The position numbers and the translations under genes are program-made. 64,000 nt of DNA from Chryseobacterium hagamense (GTDB lineage Bacteria > Bacteroidota > Bacteroidia > Flavobacteriales > Weeksellaceae). The number at the start of each line of letters is the position of its first letter. Within the stretch, counting starts at the first letter, position 1. The notes beneath the pieces are model-generated. The model did not search any database. It was not told the DNA's origin and worked only from the letters and a program-made list of their open reading frames with translations. The stretch covers positions 25,636-89,635 of the forward strand of contig NZ_BJYJ01000019.1 in NCBI RefSeq assembly GCF_007991455.1, read 5' to 3'. Positions 18,330-29,518 of this stretch are shown piece after piece.

Positions 18330-20792
18330 ATGAACCCAAAACATCGCCTCTTCACCCTTTGTCTTTTCATAAGCGGATTTTCCTTTGCCCAGAAAGGCGG
18401 GAAAAACAAGCTTTGGTACAACGGGCCCGCTGTCCAGTGGGTGGAAGCACTGCCTGTCGGAAACGGGAGGCTGGCAGCAATGGTTTACGGGGATCCTTCC
18501 AAGGAAAAGCTTCAGCTTAACGAAAGCAGCTTCTGGTCCGGTGGTCCCTCCCGGAACGATAATCCGGACGGTCCTAAAGTCCTGGACTCCATCAGATATT
18601 ACCTTTTTAACGGAAATTATAAACGGGCACAGGTTCTTGCGGATCAGGGTTTAACCGCCAAAACCCTTCACGGTTCGGCGTATCAAAACATCGGCAATTT
18701 AACCCTGGATTTTACTGATCTTAAAGACGTCAAAAATTACTACAGGGAACTGGATATTGAAAAAGCGGTGGTCACCACCACATTTACTTCAAATGGAATT
18801 ACCTTCAGAAGAGAAGTTTTTGCTTCAATTCCTGATCAGGTTATAGTTATTAAACTCAGTTCGGATAAAAAGAACGCTCTCAGTTTTACGGCTAATTTCA
18901 ACAGCGAACTGAAAAAGAACAGTAAAGCCATCGATACCTATACTTTTCAGATGAATGGCTTATCTTCTACTTTGGATGGCGTTCAGGGACAGGTGAAATT
19001 CAACGCGCTGGCAAAAGTTATCAGCAAAGGCGGGAAAACCAAAATTGCAGGAAGCGGAATTTCGGTAAATGGTGCCGATGAAGTACTGATCCTGGTTTCA
19101 ATGGCTACCAATTTCACCGATTATAAAACACTGAATACTGACGAAATTCAGAAGAGTAGTAAATTTATTGAATCCGCACAAAATAAATCCTTTAAAACTT
19201 TACTTAAAAATCACCTTACAGCCTACCGGAAATATTTCAAAAGAGTTGATTTCAACTTAGGAACTTCCGAAGCGGCAAAAAATCCAACCGATGTCCGGAT
19301 TAAAAATTTTGCGACCGGCTACGATCCTGAACTCATTTCTCTGTATTATCAGTTCGGACGCTATCTCCTGATTTCTTCTTCACAACCCGGCGGTCAGCCG
19401 GCCAATCTTCAGGGAATCTGGAACAACTCCGACAGACCGGCCTGGGACAGCAAATACACCATCAACATCAACACGGAAATGAACTACTGGCCGGCGGAAA
19501 AAACCGGACTTCCGGAAATGCACGAACCGTTGATCCGAATGGTAAAAGACCTGAGCGAATCCGGAAAGCAAACGGCCCGTACTCTGTACAACAGCCGCGG
19601 CTGGGTCGCCCATCACAACACCGATATCTGGAGAATCTCCGGAGTGGTGGATTTCGCCAATGCCGGAATGTGGCCGATGGGCGGAGCCTGGCTTTCCCAG
19701 CACCTTTGGGAGAGATACCTGTACAGCGGGGATCTGGATGACCTGAGATCGGTTTATCCGGTATTGAAATCAGCGGTACAGTTCTATGAAGATTTTCTTA
19801 TTGAAGAACCGGTGCATCACTGGCTCGTCGTAACCCCGTCGATATCTCCCGAAAACATTCCGCAGGGACATCAGGGAAGTGCACTCGCCGCCGGAAATAC
19901 GATGGATAACCAATTGATGTTCGACCTCTTTACCAAAACCAAAAAAGCAGCAGAGATTCTTCACCTTGACTCAGATAAAATTCCGGTTTGGAATACCATT
20001 ATTTCAAAACTACCGCCGATGCAGATTGGGCGTTACGGCCAGCTGCAGGAATGGATGGGCGATTGGGACGATCCGAAAGATAACCACCGGCATGTTTCCC
20101 ATCTGTATGGTCTGTTTCCTTCGAACCAGATCAATCCGTTCAACACACCGGAACTGACGGAAGCTGCCAGAATCGTTCTGCTTCATCGCGGTGATGTTTC
20201 TACCGGCTGGTCAATGGGCTGGAAAGTCAACCTCTGGGCTAAACTGCTTGATGGAAATCATGCCAACAAATTAATCAAAGACCAGTTGATCTTGGTAGAA
20301 AAAGACGGCTGGGGAAGCAAAGGCGGAACTTATCCGAATCTGTTTGATGCCCATCCGCCATTTCAGATCGACGGAAACTTCGGCTGCACTTCGGGAATCA
20401 CCGAAATGCTTTTGCAAACGCAGAACGGTTTTATCGACATTCTTCCCGCCCTTCCTGACGAATGGAAAAACGGAAATATTTCCGGATTAAAAGCGTACGG
20501 CGGTTTTGAAATCGATATCGTTTGGGAAAATAATAAAGCGAAAGAAATTTCCATACGATCAACCTTACGCGGAAACTGCAGAATCAGGATTCCAAACGAA
20601 ATGGAATTAAAAGGAAAAACAAAACTCAAAAAAGCGAAAGGCAAAAACCCGAATCCCTTTTTTGAAACGCCGGAAATAAAAAGACCGTTGATCTCAAAAG
20701 AGGCAAAACTCAATCCCGTTGAAATTAAAAACGAATTCATCTACGATTTCCCAACGGAAGCCGGAAAAATTTATAAATTAAAAATGAAATAA
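18330..20792 (+). CDS. GH95 alpha-L-fucosidase / alpha-L-galactosidase
   Basis: 820-residue exported glycosidase. ATG 18330 is chosen because a signal peptide follows directly (MNPKHRLFTLCLFISGFSFAQ); the upstream TTG frame lacks one. Family GH95 blocks are LWYNGPAVQWVEALPVGNGR, LNESSFWSGGP, INTEMNYWPAEKTGLPEMHE, GWVAHHNTDIWR, VVTPSISPEN with the likely catalytic Glu, STGWSMGWKVNLWA and IDGNFGCTSGI. GH95 members remove alpha-1,2-L-fucose or, in complex xylan loci, the closely similar L-galactose. In this setting L-galactose is the more interesting candidate, but sequence reading alone cannot decide. Confidence 0.93.
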   Translation: MNPKHRLFTLCLFISGFSFAQKGGKNKLWYNGPAVQWVEALPVGNGRLAAMVYGDPSKEKLQLNESSFWSGGPSRNDNPDGPKVLDSIRYYLFNGNYKRAQVLADQGLTAKTLHGSAYQNIGNLTLDFTDLKDVKNYYRELDIEKAVVTTTFTSNGITFRREVFASIPDQVIVIKLSSDKKNALSFTANFNSELKKNSKAIDTYTFQMNGLSSTLDGVQGQVKFNALAKVISKGGKTKIAGSGISVNGADEVLILVSMATNFTDYKTLNTDEIQKSSKFIESAQNKSFKTLLKNHLTAYRKYFKRVDFNLGTSEAAKNPTDVRIKNFATGYDPELISLYYQFGRYLLISSSQPGGQPANLQGIWNNSDRPAWDSKYTININTEMNYWPAEKTGLPEMHEPLIRMVKDLSESGKQTARTLYNSRGWVAHHNTDIWRISGVVDFANAGMWPMGGAWLSQHLWERYLYSGDLDDLRSVYPVLKSAVQFYEDFLIEEPVHHWLVVTPSISPENIPQGHQGSALAAGNTMDNQLMFDLFTKTKKAAEILHLDSDKIPVWNTIISKLPPMQIGRYGQLQEWMGDWDDPKDNHRHVSHLYGLFPSNQINPFNTPELTEAARIVLLHRGDVSTGWSMGWKVNLWAKLLDGNHANKLIKDQLILVEKDGWGSKGGTYPNLFDAHPPFQIDGNFGCTSGITEMLLQTQNGFIDILPALPDEWKNGNISGLKAYGGFEIDIVWENNKAKEISIRSTLRGNCRIRIPNEMELKGKTKLKKAKGKNPNPFFETPEIKRPLISKEAKLNPVEIKNEFIYDFPTEAGKIYKLKMK

Positions 20793-21096
20793 TTAATAGG
20801 AACGGGCTTTAGATCATTCATAAAAGATAAATGCAGGAATTAGCCCTAACCAAATTTAAAATGATAATAATCGAAGTCCCGAAGGGACGGCTAATGTAGG
20901 ATAGGATGAAATCCTATTGGCGGGATCATTAGAATCCTGAAAGGGTTGAACAAAAATAGCCACAGGTGAAACCTGTGGAAATGAATAAAACAATCACGAA
21001 CCCTGAAAGGGTGCAACAATTATAACAACAGGTACGACTTGGGTAAAAACAACGAACCCTGTTCAATATTTAAAACAAAAATTAAGAAATTTATAT
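20793..21096. repeat. cluster of short palindromes with a GAA loop
   Basis: The gap between GH95 and GH43 carries at least five palindromes whose stems differ but whose loop is always GAA: GTCCC-GAA-GGGAC (20876), ATAGGAT-GAA-ATCCTAT (20901), TCCT-GAA-AGGG (20935, imperfect), CCACAGGT-GAA-ACCTGTGG (20960) and ACCCT-GAA-AGGGT (21000). A partial GGAACGGGCTTTAG element lies at 20799-20812. No gene or clear promoter is seen. Confidence 0.7.
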
Positions 21097-22815
21097 ATGA
21101 AAAAGAAACCCATGAATCCGAATTTTTTAAAGAACAAATTCACCTTGCTGACGGCAGCAGCGTTCTTAAGCGTAAGCAACATTTCCGCTCAGACCTTTTC
21201 CGATTTCAACTACCGTGGAAACGACAAGATATACAATGACAATCCGCTGAAACCGGACGAATTCTACTCGCCGATCCTGCAGGGATGTTATCCGGACCCG
21301 AGCATCACCAAAAAAGGGGACGACTATTACCTGGTGAATTCCTCATTCTCCATGTTTCCGGGAGTTCCGATCTTCACCTCAAAGGATATGGTCAACTGGA
21401 AGCAGGTAGGCCACGTGTTGGACAGACCGTCACAGCTGAAAGTGGAAAAAGGCGGAGTTTCCCAGGGAATTTACGCACCGGACATCAAATACAACAAATA
21501 CAACGATACGTTTTATATGATCACCACACAGATTGCGGGTGGAGTAGGAAACATGGTTGTAAAAACCAAAGATCCGGCTAAAGGCTGGAGCGAAGTCCAG
21601 AAGCTGAATTTTGACGGGATCGATCCGGCGATCTTCTTTGATGATGACGGAAAAGCCTACATTGTTCACAATGATGCGCCGCCAAAGGGAACCGAGCAGT
21701 ATCAGGGTCATCGCGTCATCAAAATGTGGGATTACGATCTGGAGAAAGACCAGGTGGTAGCAGGATCCGACAGAATTATTGTTAATGCCGGGGTGGATAT
21801 CACCCAGAAACCGATCTGGATCGAAGGGCCTCATTTATACAAATACAAAGGGAAATATTACCTGATGTGCGCGGAAGGCGGAACCGGCGGATGGCACAGC
21901 GAAGTGATCTTCATGGCCGATTCTCCGAAAGGACCGTTTGTTCCGGCGAAGAACAACCCGATCCTTACCCAGCGTTATTTCCCGAAAGACCGCAAGGAAA
22001 AAGTGGACTGGGCAGGCCATGCCGATCTGGTGGAAGGCCCGAACGGACAATGGTACGGCGTATTCCTGGCCATTCGTCCGAATGTCAACAACCGCGTGAA
22101 TAAAGGCCGTGAAACCTTCCTGCTCCCGGTGGACTGGAGCGGAACCTATCCGGTATTCCAGAACGGACTGGTACCAATGAAGCCGAAATTGAAGTTACCT
22201 GAAGGAACCCAAAACCTGACAGGGCAAAACGGTTTCTTCCCGAACGGAAACTTTACCTACAATGATAAACTGACTGATAAAAACCTGGATTTCCGTTGGA
22301 TCGCAATGCGCGGGCCGCGTGAAAACTTCATTACCGCAACTAAAAACGGGGTAAAAGTAAATCCGATGGACACGAATATCAAAGCTTTGGCTCCGGTGTC
22401 CGCTCTTTTCCACAGGCTGCAGCATGAGGATTTCGAAACGTCCGTAACTCTGGATTTCAAACCGAAGTCTGAAAAAGAATTGGCCGGAATCACCTGCTAC
22501 CAAAGCGAAAGATTCAACTATGTGTTCGGAATTACCAAAAAAGACAAAGACTATTACATCGTACTAGAAAGAACCGAAAAAGGAACATCCAGGCTGGTGG
22601 CCAGCGAGAAAATTTCATTGTCAAAAACCATGAAACTTCAGGTGATGGGCGAAAATGATAACCTGAGCTTCAACTACGCATCGGATGGTAAAAATTTCAA
22701 AAACCTGGGCGGACCGGTTTCCGGAGATATTTTGTCTACCGATGTGGCAGGCGGTTTCACCGGAAGCTTGATCGGTCTGTACAGCACGTCATCTAACGAT
22801 ATTGTACCGAATTAA
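21097..22815 (+). CDS. GH43 beta-xylosidase/alpha-L-arabinofuranosidase
   Basis: 572 residues, with a signal peptide ending SNISAQ. The five-bladed GH43 catalytic domain (about 55-365) shows the three acidic residues: Asp67 in GCYPDPSI, Asp176 in FDGIDPAIFFDDDG and Glu243 in PIWIEGPHLYKY. A C-terminal concanavalin-like domain (about 390-572) is typical of xylan-active GH43 proteins and favours action on xylo-oligosaccharides. The protein stops at LIGLYSTSSNDIVPN, which seems short of the usual last strand, right before an intergenic palindrome. ATG 21097 gives a good signal peptide; ATG 21112 is also possible. Confidence 0.92.
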   Translation: MKKKPMNPNFLKNKFTLLTAAAFLSVSNISAQTFSDFNYRGNDKIYNDNPLKPDEFYSPILQGCYPDPSITKKGDDYYLVNSSFSMFPGVPIFTSKDMVNWKQVGHVLDRPSQLKVEKGGVSQGIYAPDIKYNKYNDTFYMITTQIAGGVGNMVVKTKDPAKGWSEVQKLNFDGIDPAIFFDDDGKAYIVHNDAPPKGTEQYQGHRVIKMWDYDLEKDQVVAGSDRIIVNAGVDITQKPIWIEGPHLYKYKGKYYLMCAEGGTGGWHSEVIFMADSPKGPFVPAKNNPILTQRYFPKDRKEKVDWAGHADLVEGPNGQWYGVFLAIRPNVNNRVNKGRETFLLPVDWSGTYPVFQNGLVPMKPKLKLPEGTQNLTGQNGFFPNGNFTYNDKLTDKNLDFRWIAMRGPRENFITATKNGVKVNPMDTNIKALAPVSALFHRLQHEDFETSVTLDFKPKSEKELAGITCYQSERFNYVFGITKKDKDYYIVLERTEKGTSRLVASEKISLSKTMKLQVMGENDNLSFNYASDGKNFKNLGGPVSGDILSTDVAGGFTGSLIGLYSTSSNDIVPN

Positions 22816-22835
22816 TCTGGCTCTATATCAATAGG

Positions 22836-22855
22836 AACGGGCTTTAGCCCGTTTT
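22836..22855. repeat. GGGCTTTAGCCC palindrome, possible terminator
   Basis: AACGGGC-TTTA-GCCCGTT followed by T residues, placed 20 bases after the GH43 stop. It belongs to the same family as the elements at 20799 and 43294-43430. It could act as a terminator. Confidence 0.6.
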
Positions 22856-23047
22856 CAAAAAGAACAGTGCATTCGGCTTCAGCCAAAACTTAAAAAGGTT
22901 CAGCTGGATGATAAAGCCATAGGTAGTTGTTAATCTAAAATGTTGAAAATAGTATTGCTTTGCTGAGTTTACGCCTTTGCGAACCTAAAAGCAGTTGGTA
23001 GTTAAAAAATCTTTGCGGGCATTGCGTTTAAATAAAAATTTCAAATC

Positions 23048-24658
23048 TTGAATATTAAAAAATCATTTTATATAGTTTCTTTTTTGGGGTTTATCGGGCT
23101 GAATCCAATCTCAGCCCAGGTAAATCCTTCTCAGAAAGCAACGACGGCATTTACCAATCCCATCATCTGGGCGGATGCCCCGGATTTATCCATTACCCGG
23201 AACGGTGACGATTTCTATCTCATCAGCACCACGATGCACCTCATGCCGGGGGCGCCGGTGATGCATTCCAGAGACCTGGTGCACTGGGAAATGGCAAGTT
23301 ATGTTTTTAACACATTAAATGATAATTCAAAATACGACCTGCTGAACGGAACGATCTACGGGCGCGGGCAGTGGGCCTCTTCCATCCGGTATCACAAAGG
23401 ACAATATTATGTTCTGTTTTCCCCGAATGACGAACCGTTCAAATCGTATTTTTACGTTACCGACAATCCTGAACAAGCCAAATGGAAACTCATCACCAGA
23501 ACCAGGCATTTTCATGATGCTTCGTTGTTTTTTGACGATGACGACCGGGTCTATGTGTTTACTTCCAATAAAGTTTTTGAGCTGAGTCCGGATTTTAAAA
23601 CCGTGATCGGCAATCCCGAAGGCACGGAGATTTTTCAGAAAGATGCTTCTGAAACCGGATTGCTGGAAGGCAACCAGATCATCAAAAAAGACCGGAAATA
23701 TTACATGATGATGATCTCCTGGCCGAAAGGCGGAAAACGCAGGCAGGTGGTGTACCGGGCTGATAAAGTAAACGGGCCTTACGAAAAGAAAGTCGTTCTC
23801 GAAGATAATTTCCTCGGATTTTCCTATGCCGGACAAGGGGCACTGATTGATGATAAAAACGGGAATTGGTATTCCGTTATTTTCCAGGACAGGAACGGGG
23901 TAGGACGGGTTCCTGTTTTACTTCCCGTGAAATGGGAAAACGGCTGGCCGGTGCTGGGCGATAATGGAAAAGTGCCATTGACCGGACAGGTTCCTATGCC
24001 ACCGTTCAAGCCGAAGAACCATCTGGTAGAAAGCGACGAATTTTCGGATAGAAAAATGAAAATCCAGTGGCAGTGGAACCATAATCCCGTTAATTCCGCC
24101 TGGTCCTTGTCCGAAAGAAAAGGGTTTTTAAGATTGAAAACCAGCAGGGTAGTGGATAACCTGTACCTTGCTCCGAACACATTGACTCAAAGAATGGAAG
24201 GCCCGGAATCCAGCGGCATCGTCGCCTTGGATGTGAAAGGAATGAAAGACGGTGATGTGGCAGGTTTTAGCGCATTCAACGGGGATTCCGGGATCCTGTC
24301 TGTCGTCATGGAAGGCGGCAAGAAGTACGTGGTGTTTTCAACCGATGAAGTCAGTTTAGACAATAAAACCAAGGCAGTGACCGGCGTTAAAAAAGAAGAG
24401 AAAAAACGGATCCCTTTAAACACGGACAAAGTCTACTTTAAAATTGATGCCGATTTCAATCTCGGAAAAGACTCAGCGGACTTCTACTATAGTACCGATC
24501 AGAAAAACTGGACGGAAATGGCAAAAGGCTATAAAATGATTTTCGATTACCGCCGATTTTTTATGGGTTCCAAGTTTGCGGTTTTCAATTATGCCACCAA
24601 AAACTTAGGAGGCTTTGTGGATGTGGATTTTTTCAGGGTGAAAACAGATGTAAAATAA
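23048..24658 (+). CDS. GH43 glycosidase, likely xylan-debranching arabinofuranosidase or xylosidase
   Basis: 536 residues beginning with TTG: an in-frame stop lies 15 bases upstream, there is no ATG nearby, and a good signal peptide (MNIKKSFYIVSFLGFIGLNP, cut after ISAQ) follows directly, so TTG appears to be the true start. Catalytic acids of GH43 are Asp46 in WADAPDLSI, Asp157 in RHFHDASLFFDDDD and Glu207 in ETGLLEGNQI. A C-terminal concanavalin-like domain spans about 330-530. It differs strongly from the GH43 just upstream and probably has a different linkage preference. Confidence 0.9.
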   Translation: MNIKKSFYIVSFLGFIGLNPISAQVNPSQKATTAFTNPIIWADAPDLSITRNGDDFYLISTTMHLMPGAPVMHSRDLVHWEMASYVFNTLNDNSKYDLLNGTIYGRGQWASSIRYHKGQYYVLFSPNDEPFKSYFYVTDNPEQAKWKLITRTRHFHDASLFFDDDDRVYVFTSNKVFELSPDFKTVIGNPEGTEIFQKDASETGLLEGNQIIKKDRKYYMMMISWPKGGKRRQVVYRADKVNGPYEKKVVLEDNFLGFSYAGQGALIDDKNGNWYSVIFQDRNGVGRVPVLLPVKWENGWPVLGDNGKVPLTGQVPMPPFKPKNHLVESDEFSDRKMKIQWQWNHNPVNSAWSLSERKGFLRLKTSRVVDNLYLAPNTLTQRMEGPESSGIVALDVKGMKDGDVAGFSAFNGDSGILSVVMEGGKKYVVFSTDEVSLDNKTKAVTGVKKEEKKRIPLNTDKVYFKIDADFNLGKDSADFYYSTDQKNWTEMAKGYKMIFDYRRFFMGSKFAVFNYATKNLGGFVDVDFFRVKTDVK

Positions 24659-26839
<2,181 letters not shown>

Positions 26840-27049
26840 CAGTATAAAAATCAATATTTCCTTGAATTTATAATTAAATAAGAGATTCATATCAAATAAT
26901 ACATAGACTTCACAGAAAACAGATAATACGGCAAGTCTGTAATACTACTCAAAAAAACACCACTGGTCATTTGCAGCATTCTGCAGCGGACAGCTTTGAA
27001 ATTTGATGAAAAAAAGAGATCTGAACCTGATTTCAACTCCTCTTATGTC

Positions 27050-29509
27050 ATGAAATACAAAGATATCAACCTCAAAAAAGCAACCGTCACCGTAATGATG
27101 ATTACGGCGGGCTGGTACCAATCTGTCTACGCACAGGCCTACGTTAAAAACGATTCGGGGCTGAGCTTTACCGCTGGTCATATGGACGTAAAAGTCATGT
27201 TTTACGGACCGGATATCATCCGGGTGGTGAAATACCCTGCCGGTAAGCCATTTGAAAAAAATAGCCTGGCAGTTATTAAAAAAGAACAGAAAACCCGCTT
27301 TTCGGTGTCGGAAAAGGGAGGTTTTATAGTAGTAAAATCAAATGCTTTACAGCTCTCCATTGATGTTAAAACAGGAAAAATAACATACCGGTCAACCTCA
27401 GGACAGGAGCTTCTGAAAGAGACAGACGCTGATTTTAAACCATTTAATGATGCCGGGAATCAAACGCTTTCCGTAACACAAACTTTTCAGCTGGAAAAAG
27501 AAGAACCTATCTACGGCCTTGGAATTTTACAGAACGGAAAATTGTCCCAGCGGAATACGGATGTCAGAATGGTTCAGAACAACACCTGGGATTTCATCCC
27601 GTTTTTTCAGTCGGTAAAAGGATATGGGATCTACTGGGATAATGAATCGCCGACCCAATTTACAGACCGTCCTCAGAAAACCTCTTTCTCTTCCGAAGTC
27701 GGGGAAGGAATCGATTATTATTTTATCTATGGGAAGAATGCCGACGGTGTGGTGGCCGGAATGCGGAATCTTACCGGAAATGTACCGATGCTTCCTTTGT
27801 GGACGTATGGCTACTGGCAGAGCAAGGAACGGTATAAAAGCCAGGATGAGCTGACGGAAGTGGTTAAAAAGTACCGGGACCTGAAAGTTCCTTTGGACGG
27901 CATCATCCAGGACTGGCAGTATTGGGGGAACAATTACCAGTGGAATGCCATGGATTTCATCAGTCCCGATTTTCCCGATGCCAGAAAGATGATCCGGGAG
28001 ATCCACGACAGGAATGCGCACCTTGCCGTTTCCATCTGGTCGTCCTTCGGGCCGATGACCAATCCTTACCGTGAGATGGACCAGAAAGGAATGCTGTTCA
28101 ACTTCAAGACCTGGCCGGAGTCGGGTAGGGAAGTCTGGCCTCCGGATATGAATTATCCTTCCGGGGTCCGCGTGTACGATGCCTACAACCCTGAAGCCAG
28201 GGATATTTACTGGAAATACCTGAACAAGGGCGTCTTCAGCCTCGGAGTAGATTCCTGGTGGATGGATTCTACCGAACCGGATCACCTCAGCCAGAAGCCG
28301 GAAGATCTGGATACCAGAACCTATCTCGGCTCATTCCGGAAAGTAAGGAACGCCTATCCGTTAATGACGGTAGGCGGGGTCTATGATCACCAGCGTCAAA
28401 CAACCAGTGATAAGAGGGTTTTTATTCTCACCCGATCAGCATTTGCCGGCCAGCAGAGATACGCGGCCAATACCTGGTCGGGCGATATCAATTCTTCATG
28501 GGAAAACCTGCGCAATCAGGTTCCTGCAGGACTGAATTTCAGCCTGACGGGAAATCCGAATTTCAATTCCGATATCGGCGGCTTCTTTGCCGGGGTTTAT
28601 AAAAGAAACGGCGGTGCACAAAACAAAATGTTCCAGGAATTGTACGTCCGTTGGCTTCAATACGGGACCTTTACCCCGATGATGCGTTCCCACGGAACCG
28701 ATGTGCCGAGAGAAATTTACCAGTTCGGGCAAAAGGGCGAAGTGGTGTATGATGCGATAGAAAAATTTATCCGATTGCGTTACGCGATGCTTCCTTATAT
28801 CTATTCCGTTTCCCGTGACGTTTCCCAAAACAACTCGAGCTTTCTGAGGGCATTGCCGATGGATTTCCCGTCAGATAAAAAGACATGGGATATTAACAGT
28901 GAATACCTCTTCGGTAAATCTTTCCTCGTCGCTCCTGTTCTGAATCCCCAGTATACCCCTGAAAAAATCGTGAAAACTGATGAAAATCAGGGCTGGGATA
29001 AAAAAGAGGAAAGCAGAGAAAATCCCGTTGCCAATGTAGATTTTACCCAACCGAAAACAATGAAGGTCTACCTTCCGGCCGGAGCCGGATGGTTTGACTT
29101 CTGGACCAATGAAAAGCACAGAGGCGGTCAGGAAATTCAAAAGACCGTCAATATCCAAAACATTCCTTTGTATGTAAAAGCGGGCAGCATTATTCCGTTC
29201 GGGCCCGATGTACAGTATGCCACGGAGAAAAAATGGGACAACCTTACCGTAAAAATCTATCCTGGAACGGATGCGGATTTTGTTCTGTACGAAGATGAAT
29301 TCGACAATTACAACTATGAAAAAGGAGCCTTTGCCGAAATCCCTTTTCACTGGAATGAAAAATCAAAGACACTTACCGTTGAAGCAAGGAAAGGCCAATT
29401 TAACGGGATGATTGAAAAAAGAAATTTCAGTTTAATTCTTCCGGACGGCCAGCAGAAAACCGTGGTTTATTTGGGGAAAAAGATCAGCGTAAGTTTTAAA
29501 TCATCTTAA
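27050..29509 (+). CDS. GH31 alpha-xylosidase-like glycosidase
   Basis: 819 residues from ATG 27050, chosen because the signal peptide MKYKDINLKKATVTVMMITA, ending VYAQA, starts there; an upstream TTG start would add 18 charged residues. The GH31 N-terminal beta domain precedes the barrel. The nucleophile is Asp406 in DSWWMDSTEPD and the acid/base Asp479 in NTWSGDINSSW. Related proteins in xyloglucan and complex xylan loci are alpha-xylosidases, but alpha-glucosidase or other activity is possible. It ends 9 bases before the next GH43, so they are probably co-translated. Confidence 0.91.
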   Translation: MKYKDINLKKATVTVMMITAGWYQSVYAQAYVKNDSGLSFTAGHMDVKVMFYGPDIIRVVKYPAGKPFEKNSLAVIKKEQKTRFSVSEKGGFIVVKSNALQLSIDVKTGKITYRSTSGQELLKETDADFKPFNDAGNQTLSVTQTFQLEKEEPIYGLGILQNGKLSQRNTDVRMVQNNTWDFIPFFQSVKGYGIYWDNESPTQFTDRPQKTSFSSEVGEGIDYYFIYGKNADGVVAGMRNLTGNVPMLPLWTYGYWQSKERYKSQDELTEVVKKYRDLKVPLDGIIQDWQYWGNNYQWNAMDFISPDFPDARKMIREIHDRNAHLAVSIWSSFGPMTNPYREMDQKGMLFNFKTWPESGREVWPPDMNYPSGVRVYDAYNPEARDIYWKYLNKGVFSLGVDSWWMDSTEPDHLSQKPEDLDTRTYLGSFRKVRNAYPLMTVGGVYDHQRQTTSDKRVFILTRSAFAGQQRYAANTWSGDINSSWENLRNQVPAGLNFSLTGNPNFNSDIGGFFAGVYKRNGGAQNKMFQELYVRWLQYGTFTPMMRSHGTDVPREIYQFGQKGEVVYDAIEKFIRLRYAMLPYIYSVSRDVSQNNSSFLRALPMDFPSDKKTWDINSEYLFGKSFLVAPVLNPQYTPEKIVKTDENQGWDKKEESRENPVANVDFTQPKTMKVYLPAGAGWFDFWTNEKHRGGQEIQKTVNIQNIPLYVKAGSIIPFGPDVQYATEKKWDNLTVKIYPGTDADFVLYEDEFDNYNYEKGAFAEIPFHWNEKSKTLTVEARKGQFNGMIEKRNFSLILPDGQQKTVVYLGKKISVSFKSS

Positions 29510-29518
29510 AGTATAACA

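Noticed and set aside
20876..21012. CRISPR-like array
   Set aside because: The units are palindromes with different stems and irregular spacing. There is no constant repeat with spacers and no cas gene.
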